This document shows, one piece after another, positions 46,115 through 57,769 of a stretch of DNA of 64,000 nt. How positions within the stretch are numbered: the stretch's first letter is position 1; every line of letters begins with the position of its first letter. The position numbers and the translations under genes were made by a program. The DNA is from Perilla frutescens. Its lineage: Eukaryota > Streptophyta > Magnoliopsida > Lamiales > Lamiaceae. The stretch covers positions 5,540,501 to 5,604,500 of the forward strand of contig BRKX01000006.1 of NCBI GenBank assembly GCA_026008535.1. Direction: 5' to 3'. The notes under the pieces were generated by a model that did not search any database, was not told the DNA's origin, and saw only the letters and a program-made list of their open reading frames with translations.

Positions 46115-46850
46115 GTGAAATTAGAGGAAGAGAACACATGGCCAATCAATGAGAGTTTTCCCGACGACATAATCATGTCGGCATCAACAAAAGTCCCATG
46201 GTTTGCGGATATTGTCAACTATTTTGTTGCCAAAGTAGTGCCCGTAGAGATGACAAGCTACCAAAAGAAGAAATTCTTCCACTACCTCAAATTCTATGTA
46301 TGGGAGGAGCCGTATCTCTTTAGAAGGTGTGCCGATTCCATGCTTAGAAGGTGTGTACCGGAGGAGGAATGGAGCAAGATTCTAAAGGTATGCCACAATT
46401 TATCTTGTGGAGGCCATTTTGCATCCAATCGAACCACAAGAAAGATTCTACAAAGCGGGTTCTATTGTCCCTCCTTCTTTAGAGATTGTGGAGAGTTTGT
46501 GAAAGGGTGTGAGAGATGCCAAAGGATGGGGTCGATTTTGAAAAGAGATTAAATGCCGATGAATGCCATTGTTGAATTTGAACTGTTTGATGTTTGGGGG
46601 ATTGACTTCATGGGCCCCTTTGTGGCCTCCGAAGGAAATCTCTATATCCTTCTTGCTGTGGATTATCTATCAAGGTGGATCAAGGCCATTCCTACAAAGA
46701 CTAATGACTCGAGAGTTGTGCTGAAATTCCTTCAAAGGAATATTTTAACAAGATTCGGAGCATCACGAGCTTTGATAAGTGATGGAGGCACCCACTTTTG
46801 CAATAAGTAAATGGCTAGCCTCCTAGCTCGACATGGAGTAAAACACAAGG
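46049..46850 (+). pseudogene. Athila-type integrase, truncated
   Basis: After 'ENVVADHLSRLEH' the zinc domain shows His, His, Cys, Cys in 'CHNLSCGGHFASNRTTRKIL' and 'CERCQRMG'. The core begins 'FDVWGIDFMGPFV' (first Asp, about 46588-46626) and reaches 'LISDGGTHFCNK' (second Asp, about 46776). A stop at 46550-46552 and another at 46808-46810 interrupt it. The sequence stops resembling integrase after 'LARHGVKHK' (about 46850), so the catalytic Glu and the C-terminal domain are missing. Confidence 0.87.
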
Positions 46851-47640
46851 TGATAATAAAATCATAATTAAGATGTATTAAACCATAATTGACATGTAAT
46901 GAATTCATATAATTAAAATAGCACGGTGATATTTTTTAAAACTATATGACTAATTAATTTTTTTACACTAATGAATAATACTTTTTTGCGCACAAATTTT
47001 TCCTCTAAAGAAGAGTGGGACGGGTCAACCTGACTTGACCCGTGAGCAGCCCACCGTCTAAAAATCTAATGGAACTATTTTTTTTTTTTCTAATGGACCT
47101 AATTTTAGGGTCCAAAAATTGACCAGAATGTTTGCCATTAGGAATTAGGCATAAACCAAAATCGATTATGCATTTTTCAGTTTTTATCCACAGTAGCCCC
47201 ATCTGCCATCACCCATGTTTGGACGTTTGGTGTCATATCCATTAATCCGTACATGCAATTTAATACACAATTAAATTAAAAAATAAATTCATTTTCTTAT
47301 CAGATCAATATCATTCGCATGATTTAACCTTCCTAGGATAGATAACAAGTAGAATATTTATATAGGGGCACGCTTGTGTGAGACGTTTAACGGGTCTCTT
47401 ATATTAGACGGATCTCCACCTAATCCGATCTGAATTCGATCTGATCCAATCCGGCCATATATTTAAAAAACATTATCAGGTTTTCTTTCAGTCTCGTGCC
47501 GGTGTTTAACATCGCGATGTTTCTAATCTCAACCATCACGATTTCCATCCAAGAAAGACACGATTTTATCCCCAGCTGCTCTTTTTCACACAAATCAAGA
47601 TAAATTCGTCTGCAATCAACGTGATTTTGTGGAAGATTTA
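46851..47640. other. AT-rich intergenic, no gene recognised
   Basis: Begins where the Athila element is cut. No conserved frame; an 'acgtttaacgggtctctta' phrase near 47383 is reminiscent of small plant repeats. Confidence 0.4.
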
Positions 47641-47733
47641 ATGGATAAGTCGGGAAAACCAAGTAATGTTCCCTCCGATGGAATTTCGGTCAATTCCGGT
47701 GAAGAAACGTTAGCAACAAACTGTATGTATTCT
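47641..47733 (+). CDS. Possible first exon, unknown product (weak)
   Basis: ATG at 47641 opens 'MDKSGKPSNVPSDGISVNSG' then 'EETLATNC', followed by a GTATGT donor-like site at about 47725. Codon use and composition look less AT-rich than the flanks. No partner exon was identified; the next 600 bp are trinucleotide repeats. Confidence 0.2.
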
Positions 47734-47857
47734 TAGTTTACGAGATTTGTAATTTTGTTCCAATTTTTCAACAATAATTAGGTATATGAAATTATGCATT
47801 CCAATTGTTTGATAATATGTTCCCCTAAAAGGAATTCATTAAAATTCCAGCTCCCTC

Positions 47858-47884
47858 TCTACCACTACCACCACCATCACCACC

Positions 47885-47925
<41 letters not shown>

Positions 47926-48240
47926 GACCACTACTACTACTATGACCACTACTACTACTACGACTACCACTACTACTATCACGACCACTACTGCTACGAC
48001 TACCACTACGACTACTACGACCACTACGACCACTACTACTACCACTACCACTACCACTACTACCACTACCACTACCACTACCACTTCCACCACCACTACC
48101 ACCACTACCACTACCACTACCACTACTACCACTACTACCACTACGACTACGACCACTACTACTACGACCACTACTACCACTACTATTATTATTATTATTT
48201 TCTTGTTGTTCATTACTTGTTGGATTTAAATTTCACAGAT

Positions 48241-48325
<85 letters not shown>

Positions 48326-48328
48326 TTC
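47858..48328. repeat. Large compound trinucleotide array (CAC/TAC/GAC)n with TTA runs
   Basis: About 320 bp of CAC, TAC and GAC units (47858-48182), then a short TTA run, a 50-bp unique segment ending 'aaatttcacagatc', then about 50 bp of TAC units (48242-48285) and about 40 bp of TTA units. The unique segment is repeated after the second array (48327-48366). Poly-Tyr/His, poly-Thr and poly-Val frames across it are artefacts. Confidence 0.95.
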
Positions 48329-48719
48329 TTGTTGTTCATTACTTGTTGGATTTAAATTTCACAGATCTTGTTTTGGGTGATTTTTGTGTTATAATTTTTT
48401 TAGTTTTCGAATCCAAACTCCGCCATCCAATTCCCCTTCTGATCTGTTGTCACTGGTGCATTGGAGGATGTCATTGTTGGTCTTACAAGGTGGAAGATCG
48501 AGATCTTATTGAAGATTTTTAATGATAATTTTATTTTTAATTATTTTTACTTTCTTTTGTAATTAGTGATACTTTATTTTGTAATCAATTATATTTTTCT
48601 CTATGATAATAAAATAAATATTTTTACTCAAGAATTAGTTTTATTGTATTCATAGACCTAATTCTCTATTCTTGATTTGATAATTAATGTTTAATCATCA
48701 ATAATATCAAATTATGCCC

Positions 48720-49160
48720 CACTTCCGAGTTAATGATATTTTATCTTATAATTAATAATACTTCACATCACAGTTAATAATATTTCACCATATATATATA
48801 TATATATATATCTAATGATACCCCACTTAATAGTTAATGATATTTTACCAAATGTATATCTAATGATATTTCACTTCAGAGTTAATGATACTTCATCTCA
48901 TAATTAATGATACTTCACCATATATATCTATATCTAATGATACTTCACTTAATAGTTAATGATATTACGCCAAATTTATATCTAATGATACTTCATTTTA
49001 AAGTTAATGATACTTTACCATATATATATATCTAATGATACTTCACTTAATAGTTAATGATATTTCGCCAAATTTATATATAATGATACTTTACTTCATA
49101 GTTAATGATACTCACTTCACAGTTTGTAATACTTCACACATAGTGATACTTTAGCTTACA
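48720..49160. repeat. Minisatellite of AATGATACTTCAC-type units
   Basis: Units such as 'taatgatacttcacttaata' and 'gttaatgatatttcgccaaat' alternate about a dozen times over 440 bp, grouping into a higher-order unit of roughly 110 bp with short TA runs. 48367-48719 shows no convincing gene. Confidence 0.85.
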
Positions 49161-49349
49161 CCTAGTGATGCCCGAGTGACGCGTGTGGGCGGGCGCGTGT
49201 ATCTCACGCGCCTACGCGCGAAAATGGGTTTGGGGTGGGTTTAGCACGGGTGTGAGTTTTATTTGACTCGTTTAACATAAGAGGCTCATTAAATAGTCTC
49301 ATACAAATTTTTGTCATCTATATATGATACTCATCACAATAACCGTATT

Positions 49350-49351
49350 TT

Positions 49352-49413
<62 letters not shown>
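49350..49413. repeat. (AAT)n microsatellite
   Basis: About twenty AAT/TAA units without interruption. Confidence 0.95.
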
Positions 49414-49415
<2 letters not shown>

Positions 49416-49447
49416 CTCGCACATATATGTCACCATACCTTTCTCAT

Positions 49448-49986
49448 AAGTTCTTTGGGTACCTAAGAATTCATATCCCATGGCCTCAGCTATTATCTAC
49501 TCCCTCCGTTTCTATATAAATGTAATTTTGAATGAATGCACACAAATTAATAAACTATTTAAATTATTTAATACACTCTTGTCTGAATATATTAAATGAG
49601 TTAAATATAAAAGTTTGAATACATTAAATGAGGGTAAATATGTGAAAAATGTGAATTTTTTGTCTCGAATTTATAGAATGACATTTTTTTATAACAAAAT
49701 TAAAATGTTAGAATGACACTTATTCAGAAATGGAGGGAATTTAACCAATTAGCTACGAAAATTTTATGAAGTAAAAAAAAATATCAATTAAAACTAAAAT
49801 CATAATTCAATTAAAGTATGTTGAGCACCCGTTCACGAAGTTCTTTGGGTACCTAAGAATTCATATCCCACGACCCCACCTATTATCTATAACCAATTAG
49901 CTACGAAAGTTTTATGAAGTAAAAAAAAAATATCAATTAAAACTAAAATCACATTTCAATTAAAGTATGTTGAGCACCCGTTCACG
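49448..49986. repeat. Tandem duplication of a 149-bp unit, first copy carrying a MITE
   Basis: The unit from 'aagttctttgggtacctaag' to 'agcacccgttcacg' is present twice: 49448-49837, interrupted by about 241 bp, and 49838-49986, uninterrupted. The copies otherwise differ at few positions. Confidence 0.92.
49500..49740. mobile_element. Stowaway-like (Tc1/Mariner) MITE
   Basis: Begins CTCCCTCCGTTTC and ends GAAATGGAGGGA, the classic Stowaway terminal repeat. It is inserted at a TATA site ('attatctataacc' in the empty second copy of the flanking duplication). About 240 bp, non-coding. Confidence 0.88.
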
Positions 49987-50833
49987 GACTAGTGGACCGC
50001 GAGTTCACTTTTCCCACATTAGTACGATATTTTCCGCTTTGAACCAAGTCCGCACGATTTTCACTTTAAACATCTCTCAAAAGGGAATAGGTGAACTCGT
50101 TATAACCAAAAAAACTCTTGAATATATTTTCGATGTGGGACTTGAATTGTCATCCCAACAAAGCATATTTAAAAGTCTTTAGTAAGAATATGGCATTGCA
50201 TATGAAATTACAATCACATAACAATACAGCATGAATCCTGATCAATTTAAAGAATACAATATTACAATACTATTGAATTACACACCAAATTTAATTAGAA
50301 ATATAAGATTTTATAACAATAATACTTAATATATATTATTATATATGTGGGTAATTAATGAAGTAGGATGGATTTGCATTGGTGATCATAGATATGCCGA
50401 TTATCTAAATCAAGCCTTAAAATATACATGTGTGATTATGATAACTATATAGCGAGAAATAAATTATATAGGATTAATTCTCCGTTCGTCACTTTAAGTA
50501 TTTCCTTAGGAAGCTAGCTAACTTGATTTATTCATCAATCACATCACATGACCGCGAGAAAATAATTCAATTTACATATATAATCTTTTCAATCATGTGG
50601 CCATCAAGATTAATTACACGAGTTTAGCATGAATGCATGATTATTATTAATTTTTCATGTATTCAAGTGGCTTACGTATCAACTCGATCAATATAGTGTA
50701 AGAAAATGAATTATTTCATCAGTTTGTAAAAGGTTGGGTACGGCTTACGGGACTCCCAACCAACTCAAACTTAACAATTATGATTTAAAAATTATTTACT
50801 CTAATTAGGTAGGATTAGATAATATATATATAT
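49987..50833. other. Intergenic with a plant repeat fragment
   Basis: 49990-50165 contains 'cccacattagtacgatattt', 'ctttgaaccaagtccgcacg' and 'gatgtgggactt', phrases of a common plant dispersed repeat. The rest (50170-50833) is AT-rich with no gene seen. Confidence 0.5.
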
Positions 50834-51211
50834 GGAGAATTGTCGATTCAGGATCTGGAAGATGAGTAATCTATCAATTTAGGATCTGAAAGTCGAAAAC
50901 TCTCAATTCAGGACCCGAAATATGAAAATTCGCAATCCAGGACCTCAAAAATCATGAATTTTGATTTCTTTTTATTTTTTAAATAATATTATATTAATTT
51001 TCAATGAAAATTCCTTCATTAGTTATCCATTAAATCTAATAAAGGAATTTTTAAAATTAATTAAAAATAAAAAGAAATCAAATTTAAATTCATGATTTTT
51101 GAGGTCCTGAATTGAAAATTTTCATTTTCTAAGTCCTGGATTGAGATTTTTCATCTTTCGGGTCCTAAATCAATAGATTACCCATCTTTCAGGTCCTGAA
51201 TTGATAATTCT

Positions 51212-51213
<2 letters not shown>
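50834..51213. mobile_element. Long-arm foldback MITE (380 bp)
   Basis: Arms of about 125-170 bp are inverted copies of each other: the left starts GGAGAATTGTCGATTCAGGA and the right on the minus strand starts GGAGAATTATCAATTCAGGA. Each arm holds four spaced 'caggacc' phrases (seen as 'tcaggatct', 'ttaggatct', 'tcaggaccc', 'ccaggacct'). It is flanked by TA repeats on both sides. Confidence 0.9.
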
Positions 51214-51264
<51 letters not shown>

Positions 51265-51268
<4 letters not shown>

Positions 51269-51945
51269 AAATGATCAAATGAGAACCCTTCCCCCAGGTG
51301 GGAACTAGGAACCAATCCTAGCCCTTGTTTGACTCAATCTGGACGGTCCAGATTAAATCAGATTTAAGTGGATGGGCGGTGGCATTCCTGTAATTTTTGG
51401 CAACTTTCTGGACGGAGGGGTAATATACTAATTTAATAATTCTTCCCTTTTGTTCTGAGGCTAAAATGAGAATCGCATGAGGCTAAAATGAGAATCGCAT
51501 AATGCTAAAATTATCGAAGTATGAGGCTAAAATTGATGTGACATTTTCCACTAGGGTTCACCGTTCCCAATTAGGGTTTATTAAGTTCCAGATCCCAACT
51601 TGTAATTATGAGATTCTCATTAGGGTTCACTGTCCCCAAATAGGGTGTATTGCATTTCATTCCAATGAAATCATCGTTCCATTTTTATTTATCAACACAT
51701 GCTAAAATGAGAAATGCATGAGGCTAAAATGTGTGAAGTCGGATGCTAAAATTGAATCTGGGCAATTTTTGAGTTCAGTTCCGATTTTACCCTTAATGAG
51801 ACGTGCGAATTGAAGATTTTCGCGATAATTACAAAAATGCCACCGAAAATCTAGATGGATCTGGGGCGTCGATTTTGCAGGATGGACGGATGGGATCGGT
51901 TCCCAGTTCTCACCTAACGACCGGTTCTCACCAGATATCATCCCT
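51265..51945. mobile_element. Non-autonomous element with ATGCTAAAAT units
   Basis: Left end AGGGAAATGATCAAATGAGAA. Right end on the minus strand AGGGATGATATCTGGTGAGAA, an imperfect inverted repeat. The interior has GAGGCTAAAATGAG units, 'atgccaccg' and 'ggttcccagttctcacc', matching the structure at 1-1690. TA repeats flank it. Confidence 0.75.
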
Positions 51946-51956
51946 ATATATATATA

Positions 51957-53416
51957 GGGGAGGGTTATGGTGTAAAATGTTCCTAGTGTGTTAAATGTGA
52001 ATTAATCTAAGCCATTGATACATTGATCTGGATGGCCTATATTGATTTTTGATAAATTTGTAGAAAGTTGTCATATGTTAATGTGAAAGGGTAAAGATGA
52101 ATTTTTGCATTATTGTGTTTTGCGTTTCCCTTTTTTTTTTTGCAATTAATTTTGGAAATTTAATGCTTAGTAACCCCCACTCAAATGAGGATTTAATTAT
52201 TATGGGAATATTCATTTTTTTTAATAATACTACCATATTCTTTCATTATCATTAAAAAAAAATATTCCATGTTTTTTTTTTTGCAATTTTAAATATTGGT
52301 GAATATTCAATAAAACCCAACAAAATTACCTTAAGCTTAAAAAAGCACTTTATTTTTTTTATAAAAATAGCATCTTAAATTTTAAAAATAGCATTGGAAA
52401 TTTAAAAAATAGCACGTGAACACATTTGAAATTTAAAAAATAGCTAGCGGATGTACATTGAACATTGAACATTATTGCTTATGGAAATTATCGTACAATT
52501 TTATTGAGTATAATAGCATTATAAACACATATAAAAATATTATGGATTAGTTAATCAACAATTTTTATAAAAAGTACCCCAAACTTTTAAAAAATAGCAT
52601 CTTGAATTTTAAAAATAGCATCAGAAGTTTAAATAATAGCATGTGAATGCATTTGAAATTTAAAAAATAGCATATGAATGTAAATTGGACATTCATTGCC
52701 TATGGAAATTATCGTACATATAACTATATCGTGTATAATAGCATCACATGCACATACAAAAATACTATGAATTAGTTAATTAATTTTTTTTACAAAATGT
52801 ACATCAAACTTTTAAAAAATAGCATCTACAATTTAAAAACTAGCGTCTTGAATTTAAAAAATAGCATCATGAGTTTAACTAATAGTACGCGAATGCATTT
52901 GAAATTTTAAAAATAACATATGAATGAACATTGAACATTCAACATTATTGCTTATGGAATTTATCGTATAACTATATCGTGTAAAATAGCATTAGAAACA
53001 CATACAAAAATGTTATGAATTAATTAATTAAATTTTTTTACAAAAAAACACCCCAAACTTTTAAAAAATAGCATCTAAAATTTAAAAATTAGCGTCTGAA
53101 ATTTATAAAATAGCATCATAAGTTTAAATAACAGTACGTGAATGCATTTGAAATTTAAAAAATAGCATATGATTGTACATTAATCAAACATCTATAATGC
53201 AATGATGAAGAGACGGTAAAGAAATAGACGTGATCATGGGAAATAATGATTTGATTATGATGCTTATAACTAAAATAACAATTTTGCCCTTATTACCAAA
53301 ATTAAGTATGCATCCATCATTAAAAAACTAAATCTTAACCATCTATGAAACAATATTTAATGGATGAGATGAATTCACATTTAACACATTAGGATATTAT
53401 TCACAATTGAACCCTC

Positions 53417-53419
<3 letters not shown>
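51957..53419. mobile_element. Inverted-repeat element (1.46 kb)
   Basis: Left arm GGGGAGGGTTATGGTGTAAA with 'tgtgttaaatgtgaatt' and 'ccattgatacattg'. The right arm on the minus strand starts GAGGAGGGTTCAATTGTGAA with 'tgtgttaaatgtgaatt' and a CCATTAAATATTG-like continuation, giving arms of about 90 bp. The interior is a tandem array of about 250-bp units marked by 'ttaaaaaatagcatct', 'gaatgcatttgaaattt' and 'ctatatcgtgtaaaatagca' (at 52370, 52590, 52810 and 53060). No coding content. Confidence 0.85.
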
Positions 53420-53490
<71 letters not shown>

Positions 53491-53491
<1 letters not shown>

Positions 53492-54009
53492 GAGGTAACT
53501 TCACTTGTGGTCCCGTTAAAATATGGTCAAAATATTTTTTCCGCCTTATATCTGACTTTTACTTGACCTTTTTGTCCTAAAACTAACATCCAAGTTAACA
53601 ACCGTTTGGGGCTGTTATTTTTGGTACCAAAAAAGTCGATCTAACAACAAAATGTCGGACTAAACGTCGAGAACATTGTCATGTGTGTTATAATAGTCTG
53701 ATATAATATAGATATGACATAAGTCACTTCGTTATTTATCCCACAGAACATTCAATCATATTTTCATTATGTACACAATTTTTCGATCTCAACTTTTATA
53801 CATTTTTTGTTCCATGTTTTATTTTCTCAATTTTAGTGGTCTCAAAATTTATTTTTTAACTTCTTGGTTTCAATACTAACAACCCCAAATAGTTGTGAAA
53901 TAGTTGTTAATTTTAGAACAAAAAAATCGAAATTAAATTTGGGACAAAAAAATCAAATACGTGATCAAAAGTATTTTGATCCTAACAAGACCAAATATGA
54001 AATTATTCC
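53491..54009. mobile_element. MITE-like inverted-repeat element (~520 bp)
   Basis: Left arm 'ttcacttgtggtcccgttaa' with 'ggtcaaaatatttttt'. The right arm on the minus strand has 'ttcatatttggtcttgttag' with 'gatcaaaatacttttgatc'. A CT/TA microsatellite (53420-53487) precedes it. Confidence 0.7.
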
Positions 54010-54378
54010 TATATAATTGTGTTTGAAATTATTCCTATATAATTATTTTAATCATCAATTTCACATATAAATATATGAATTGCATCATTTGAATTATAAA
54101 TTACTTGTGTATTTTTCATCATCGGAGAAATCAGCCTTGTTGTCTCTAGTTGTGTCGGAAACACTCAAGTTGGTTATAAAAAAATATAATATTGAAATTC
54201 TAGTATTGAATGACTATTTAATATAAAGATTAATTAATTAATTAATTAATATTTTATTTCTATATATAGAAAATGTAATTAGACAGGAAAATTTATTATT
54301 ACTATTTATAGTGACTATCTTACTTTTAGATATAATATAGATTGAGCATTTTAATATATTTTGGTATTTTTAGCCCAT

Positions 54379-55437
54379 ACACCTAGGGCAGCTTCCACCA
54401 CAAAATTAGTTTGTTACCATTATTGTATAATATAAAAAAATGGACAAATTGAACGTACTCACGCCAACAAATGCAATCCATTCACCAAAACTTAGAAGGG
54501 TAGAATTGACAACAAAATGTCCCGGTGGGGATGACCTGGTGGTGGAGTGAGATTGGTTGGAGATCAAAGGTCACGGATTCGAATCTTTTCAATATTATAG
54601 GTCGGGTGTGCGAGTATAAAAAAAAATTGACAACAAAATATATTCGTACCAAGAAAAAAAATAAAAATAAAGGCTCTACCAAAGAAAACAATTCTTTTTG
54701 CAAAGTGGCCAGATTTTAATTTGGAATTATATATCGGAACGTGTACTTACTTCTCGATGCATGTTAAATAGTCGCAAGAAGAAATAGTATATAGTTTACA
54801 CTTTACAGTTACACGTACCAATTATTTATACTTTTAAATTTTGTGAAAGCACACAGCTATATGATTTTGTACAACTATAGTTGCTGAAGTTTTTAAGAGA
54901 GATTTGGAGGTCAGTGTTGTATTTTTTTCGCTAGCTAGGAAATTATAAATACGAACAATTACAACTTCTATATATAGTTACGTTGGAATGAAATTTAATA
55001 AAGTCAAATTAAAAAAAAATTGAAAAAATAATGCACGCATAATTAAGAAGTGAAATTTAAAATTACATTAATATTACAGTTCTAAAAACTCATCATTGGC
55101 ATTAGTACCGCCACTCAATTATAAATTGCAGGTATTTGTTTTTTAGACAATTGCAGAAAATACTGCTAAGCTTATCTTTAGGCGTGTTTGGTTTCTTAAG
55201 GAAAAGTCTCGCTTTCATCACATGTCAATTATAAATATATTACATGAAAAGAGCATTATTATTACTCCAAGCTTCGTATATAATTTGTCGCTTTTACTAA
55301 TATTTCGGGATAAGCTTTGTCAATACAACTATATGCAAAATTATATATATTGCAATATTATTTTAATTGTACACATATAATTATTTGAGTGTATGAGCTG
55401 AACATGGGAACCACGGACATTTAGTTCATATTATTTA
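54379..55437. repeat. Segmental duplication, copy 1
   Basis: About 1 kb that aligns with 61054-62006 in the same orientation, with many small indels and substitutions. Shared phrases include 'aaattagtttgttac', 'caatccattcaccaaaac', 'ttctttttgca', 'gcgtgtttggtttcttaagg' (tttag in the other), 'tttcgggataagctttgt' and 'gagctgaacatgggaacc'. It contains a SINE absent from copy 2. 54010-54378 shows no gene. Confidence 0.88.
54519..54624 (+). mobile_element. tRNA-derived SINE with 15-bp target duplication
   Basis: About 96 bp plus an A-tail. The head has a Pol III box A-like 'atgacctggtggtggagtg' and box B-like 'ggtcacggattcgaatc'; the body ends 'gagtataaaaaaaaa'. It is flanked by AATTGACAACAAAAT at 54504-54518 and 54625-54639. 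The duplicated segment at about 61198-61214 has the uninterrupted site 'aattgataacaaaat'. Confidence 0.93.
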
Positions 55438-56166
55438 AAGTATGATGAATATATAAGCGAGTTCAATAGTCTCTCTAGCAATTTGAATTAACTAGTTTCG
55501 CAACACGAAGACGAATGCCAAGTAGTAATTAGCGGTGTACGATGTCCTGTCGCCGACTCGTTACTGAACCCCACCTCTATGGGACTTGGCGTTACAACTG
55601 CTCATTCAGCAAAAGTTGGATTTTGAGCATTTACTAATTAAAATGAACTACTCAAAACTTCGATTTCAAATCTCTATTTAATTTATTTTTATAAATTAAA
55701 ATTCGAGAATCAACAAATAATTTTGGTTTACTATGTACATGGAAGGCGGATTTTTCAAGAGTTTCACGATTCACTACAATGTTGGAAATTTTCTTACACA
55801 TTTTTTAGTCTATTTGAACGATCATTATAAATAATGTCCGAAGCCGAGTGGGAAAGAATAATATAATCAAGAATTTGAAGCCCTTTTTTTTAAAAAAATT
55901 GATCCACTTTTATCATCATAATCATAGATAATTAAGGTTACAGTCTCGGTTTGCATTCGATTCGCTTATCATAATACAAAGGGGTGTTCATTTTTTTTTC
56001 CTCTTGATTTCTCTTGACATTGATATCCATATTTTATTTTTAAAAAAAATAATAAAAAATCACTAACTAGTAGAGAAAAATGGGTCAACATTGTTTCAGA
56101 AATGAAAGGACGCGTTCATATATATATATATGATGGTGATGAGATTTCACATTTACTACATCAAAT
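55438..56166. other. AT-rich intergenic, no gene recognised
   Basis: Downstream flank of the receptor kinase gene. 'tgtcgccgactcgttactga' near 55547 is locally GC-rich but not assignable. Confidence 0.45.
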
Positions 56167-56195
56167 AGAAGGCATTTGAGATATCCTTATACCTT

Positions 56196-57725
56196 CTATT
56201 CTCTTGCTACTTCTTTCATCGTCGGCTTCGTTTGCCCCTTTGGACTCAAACACCTTTCTGCAAGTTTTGCAACTGTAATAACTTCTTCATTTGTACCTTC
56301 AGCAGAGACTCGAGCATCCAACATCTTGCTCAGATCATTGGCGCCCATTGATGCAAGAAAACGTCATGATCCTAAATCTTTGTCACCTTCTGTTATCTCT
56401 GAAGACATAGCCTTTTATCTGGTCAAAAGCTCATTAATAACTACTCCGAAGCTATAAACATCAACTTTTTCCGTAAATTTGCCTAAACGACAATACTCCG
56501 GATCAAAATATCCAAAAGTCCATCTAACCTCTGTGTTTATGTGAGTTTCATCCACTGCAACAACTCTTGGAATTCCAAAATCTGATATCTTTACAATGAA
56601 TTTTTCGTCCAGAAGGATATTAGTGGACTTCATGTTCCTATCGTAAATAGGGACAGAAGATGCATGGTATAAGTAGGCTAATGCACCTGTTATATCTGCT
56701 GCGATTTTTAAACGCATATTCCATGAAAGTGGAATTTCAGTGTTGGGATCATGAAGAAAGCCGAAAAGTGTCCCATGAGAGATGAATTCATATACGATTA
56801 GAGGGACCTCGGTTGCCAAGCAACAACCCAACAATTTGACAACATTTTTATGGTTGATTTGTGATAATATGACCACCTCATTTATCAGTTGTTTCACTTG
56901 GTTCTCATCAACTAGCTTCAATCTTTTAATAGCCACAATCTTGCCATTCGACAACATTCCCTTGTAGACAATTCCTTGAGTTCCTTGACCAAGAATTCGA
57001 TTTTCACTGAAGTTGAATTTTGCTGGAAAAAACTCAGTTTTCTCGAGCATTCCTCCATTGGTTTCATGCTGTGACAGAAGATATGAAAAGAATTTTTCTT
57101 CGTTGATTCTCTTCTTTCTTTTCTGGAATACAGTACACAACATAAGGCATATTGCAATTATTGTTATAAATCCCAATCCAATGCCCAAACCTGCACACAA
57201 AATAACTCATCTAAAAAACAAAGTAATTAACAAAGAACTAATACCTACTAATTAATATATGCACAAGGACCCTCAAATTGATCCTGACATGTTTTTATTT
57301 CATATTTCATTTTGTTACTACACAACATATCTATTTATAACACCAAATTCTATATATGTTAGAAACATGAGATCTATGAAAATATATAGACGTTACAAAA
57401 TTAATTCATCTGAATTAAGCTCAAAATATTATATTGTTGCCTATCAAGATTGTAATTACTTTGGACTGAGGCCGCGAAATGCGGCCCTTGCCATCCTTCA
57501 ATAGCAAATAGTGAGAAGATTTAATTTATATTTTCCTATTCAAAAATCATGTTAGAATGGCATCCTATAATTACGAATTCGAATTTAATTAAGTAAGCTT
57601 ATAAGAGAACTAGTACTGTTTGGCATGAGTTGTGTTATTTTTATTTTAGCAAATGGATGGACTAGAACAAATCAGCCTTGTACATAATAAAACATGCTTA
57701 TTCATTCATTGTTATTTAAACAAAC

Positions 57726-57769
<44 letters not shown>

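Larger units (their letters stand above)
40181..46850 (+). mobile_element. Athila-type Ty3/Gypsy retrotransposon, 3' truncated
   Basis: Order on the plus strand: 5' LTR (40181-41811), tRNA-Asp-type primer-binding site, gag, protease, RT/RNase H, integrase zinc domain and part of the integrase core. It stops at about 46850, before the third catalytic residue, and no 3' LTR follows. Several in-frame stops mark it as inactive. The left neighbour is the same family in opposite orientation. Confidence 0.9.

Noticed and set aside
47794..48522. Long reading frames of Tyr/His, Thr and Val across the trinucleotide array
   Set aside because: They are translations of a simple repeat in three frames, with no non-repetitive domain on either side.
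57440..57520. EGF-like exon relic of the receptor kinase ('EGWQGPHFAASVQ' on the minus strand)
   Set aside because: Only a weak resemblance to the EGWQGNPYL-type motif, with no cysteine pattern and no splice sites I could defend.
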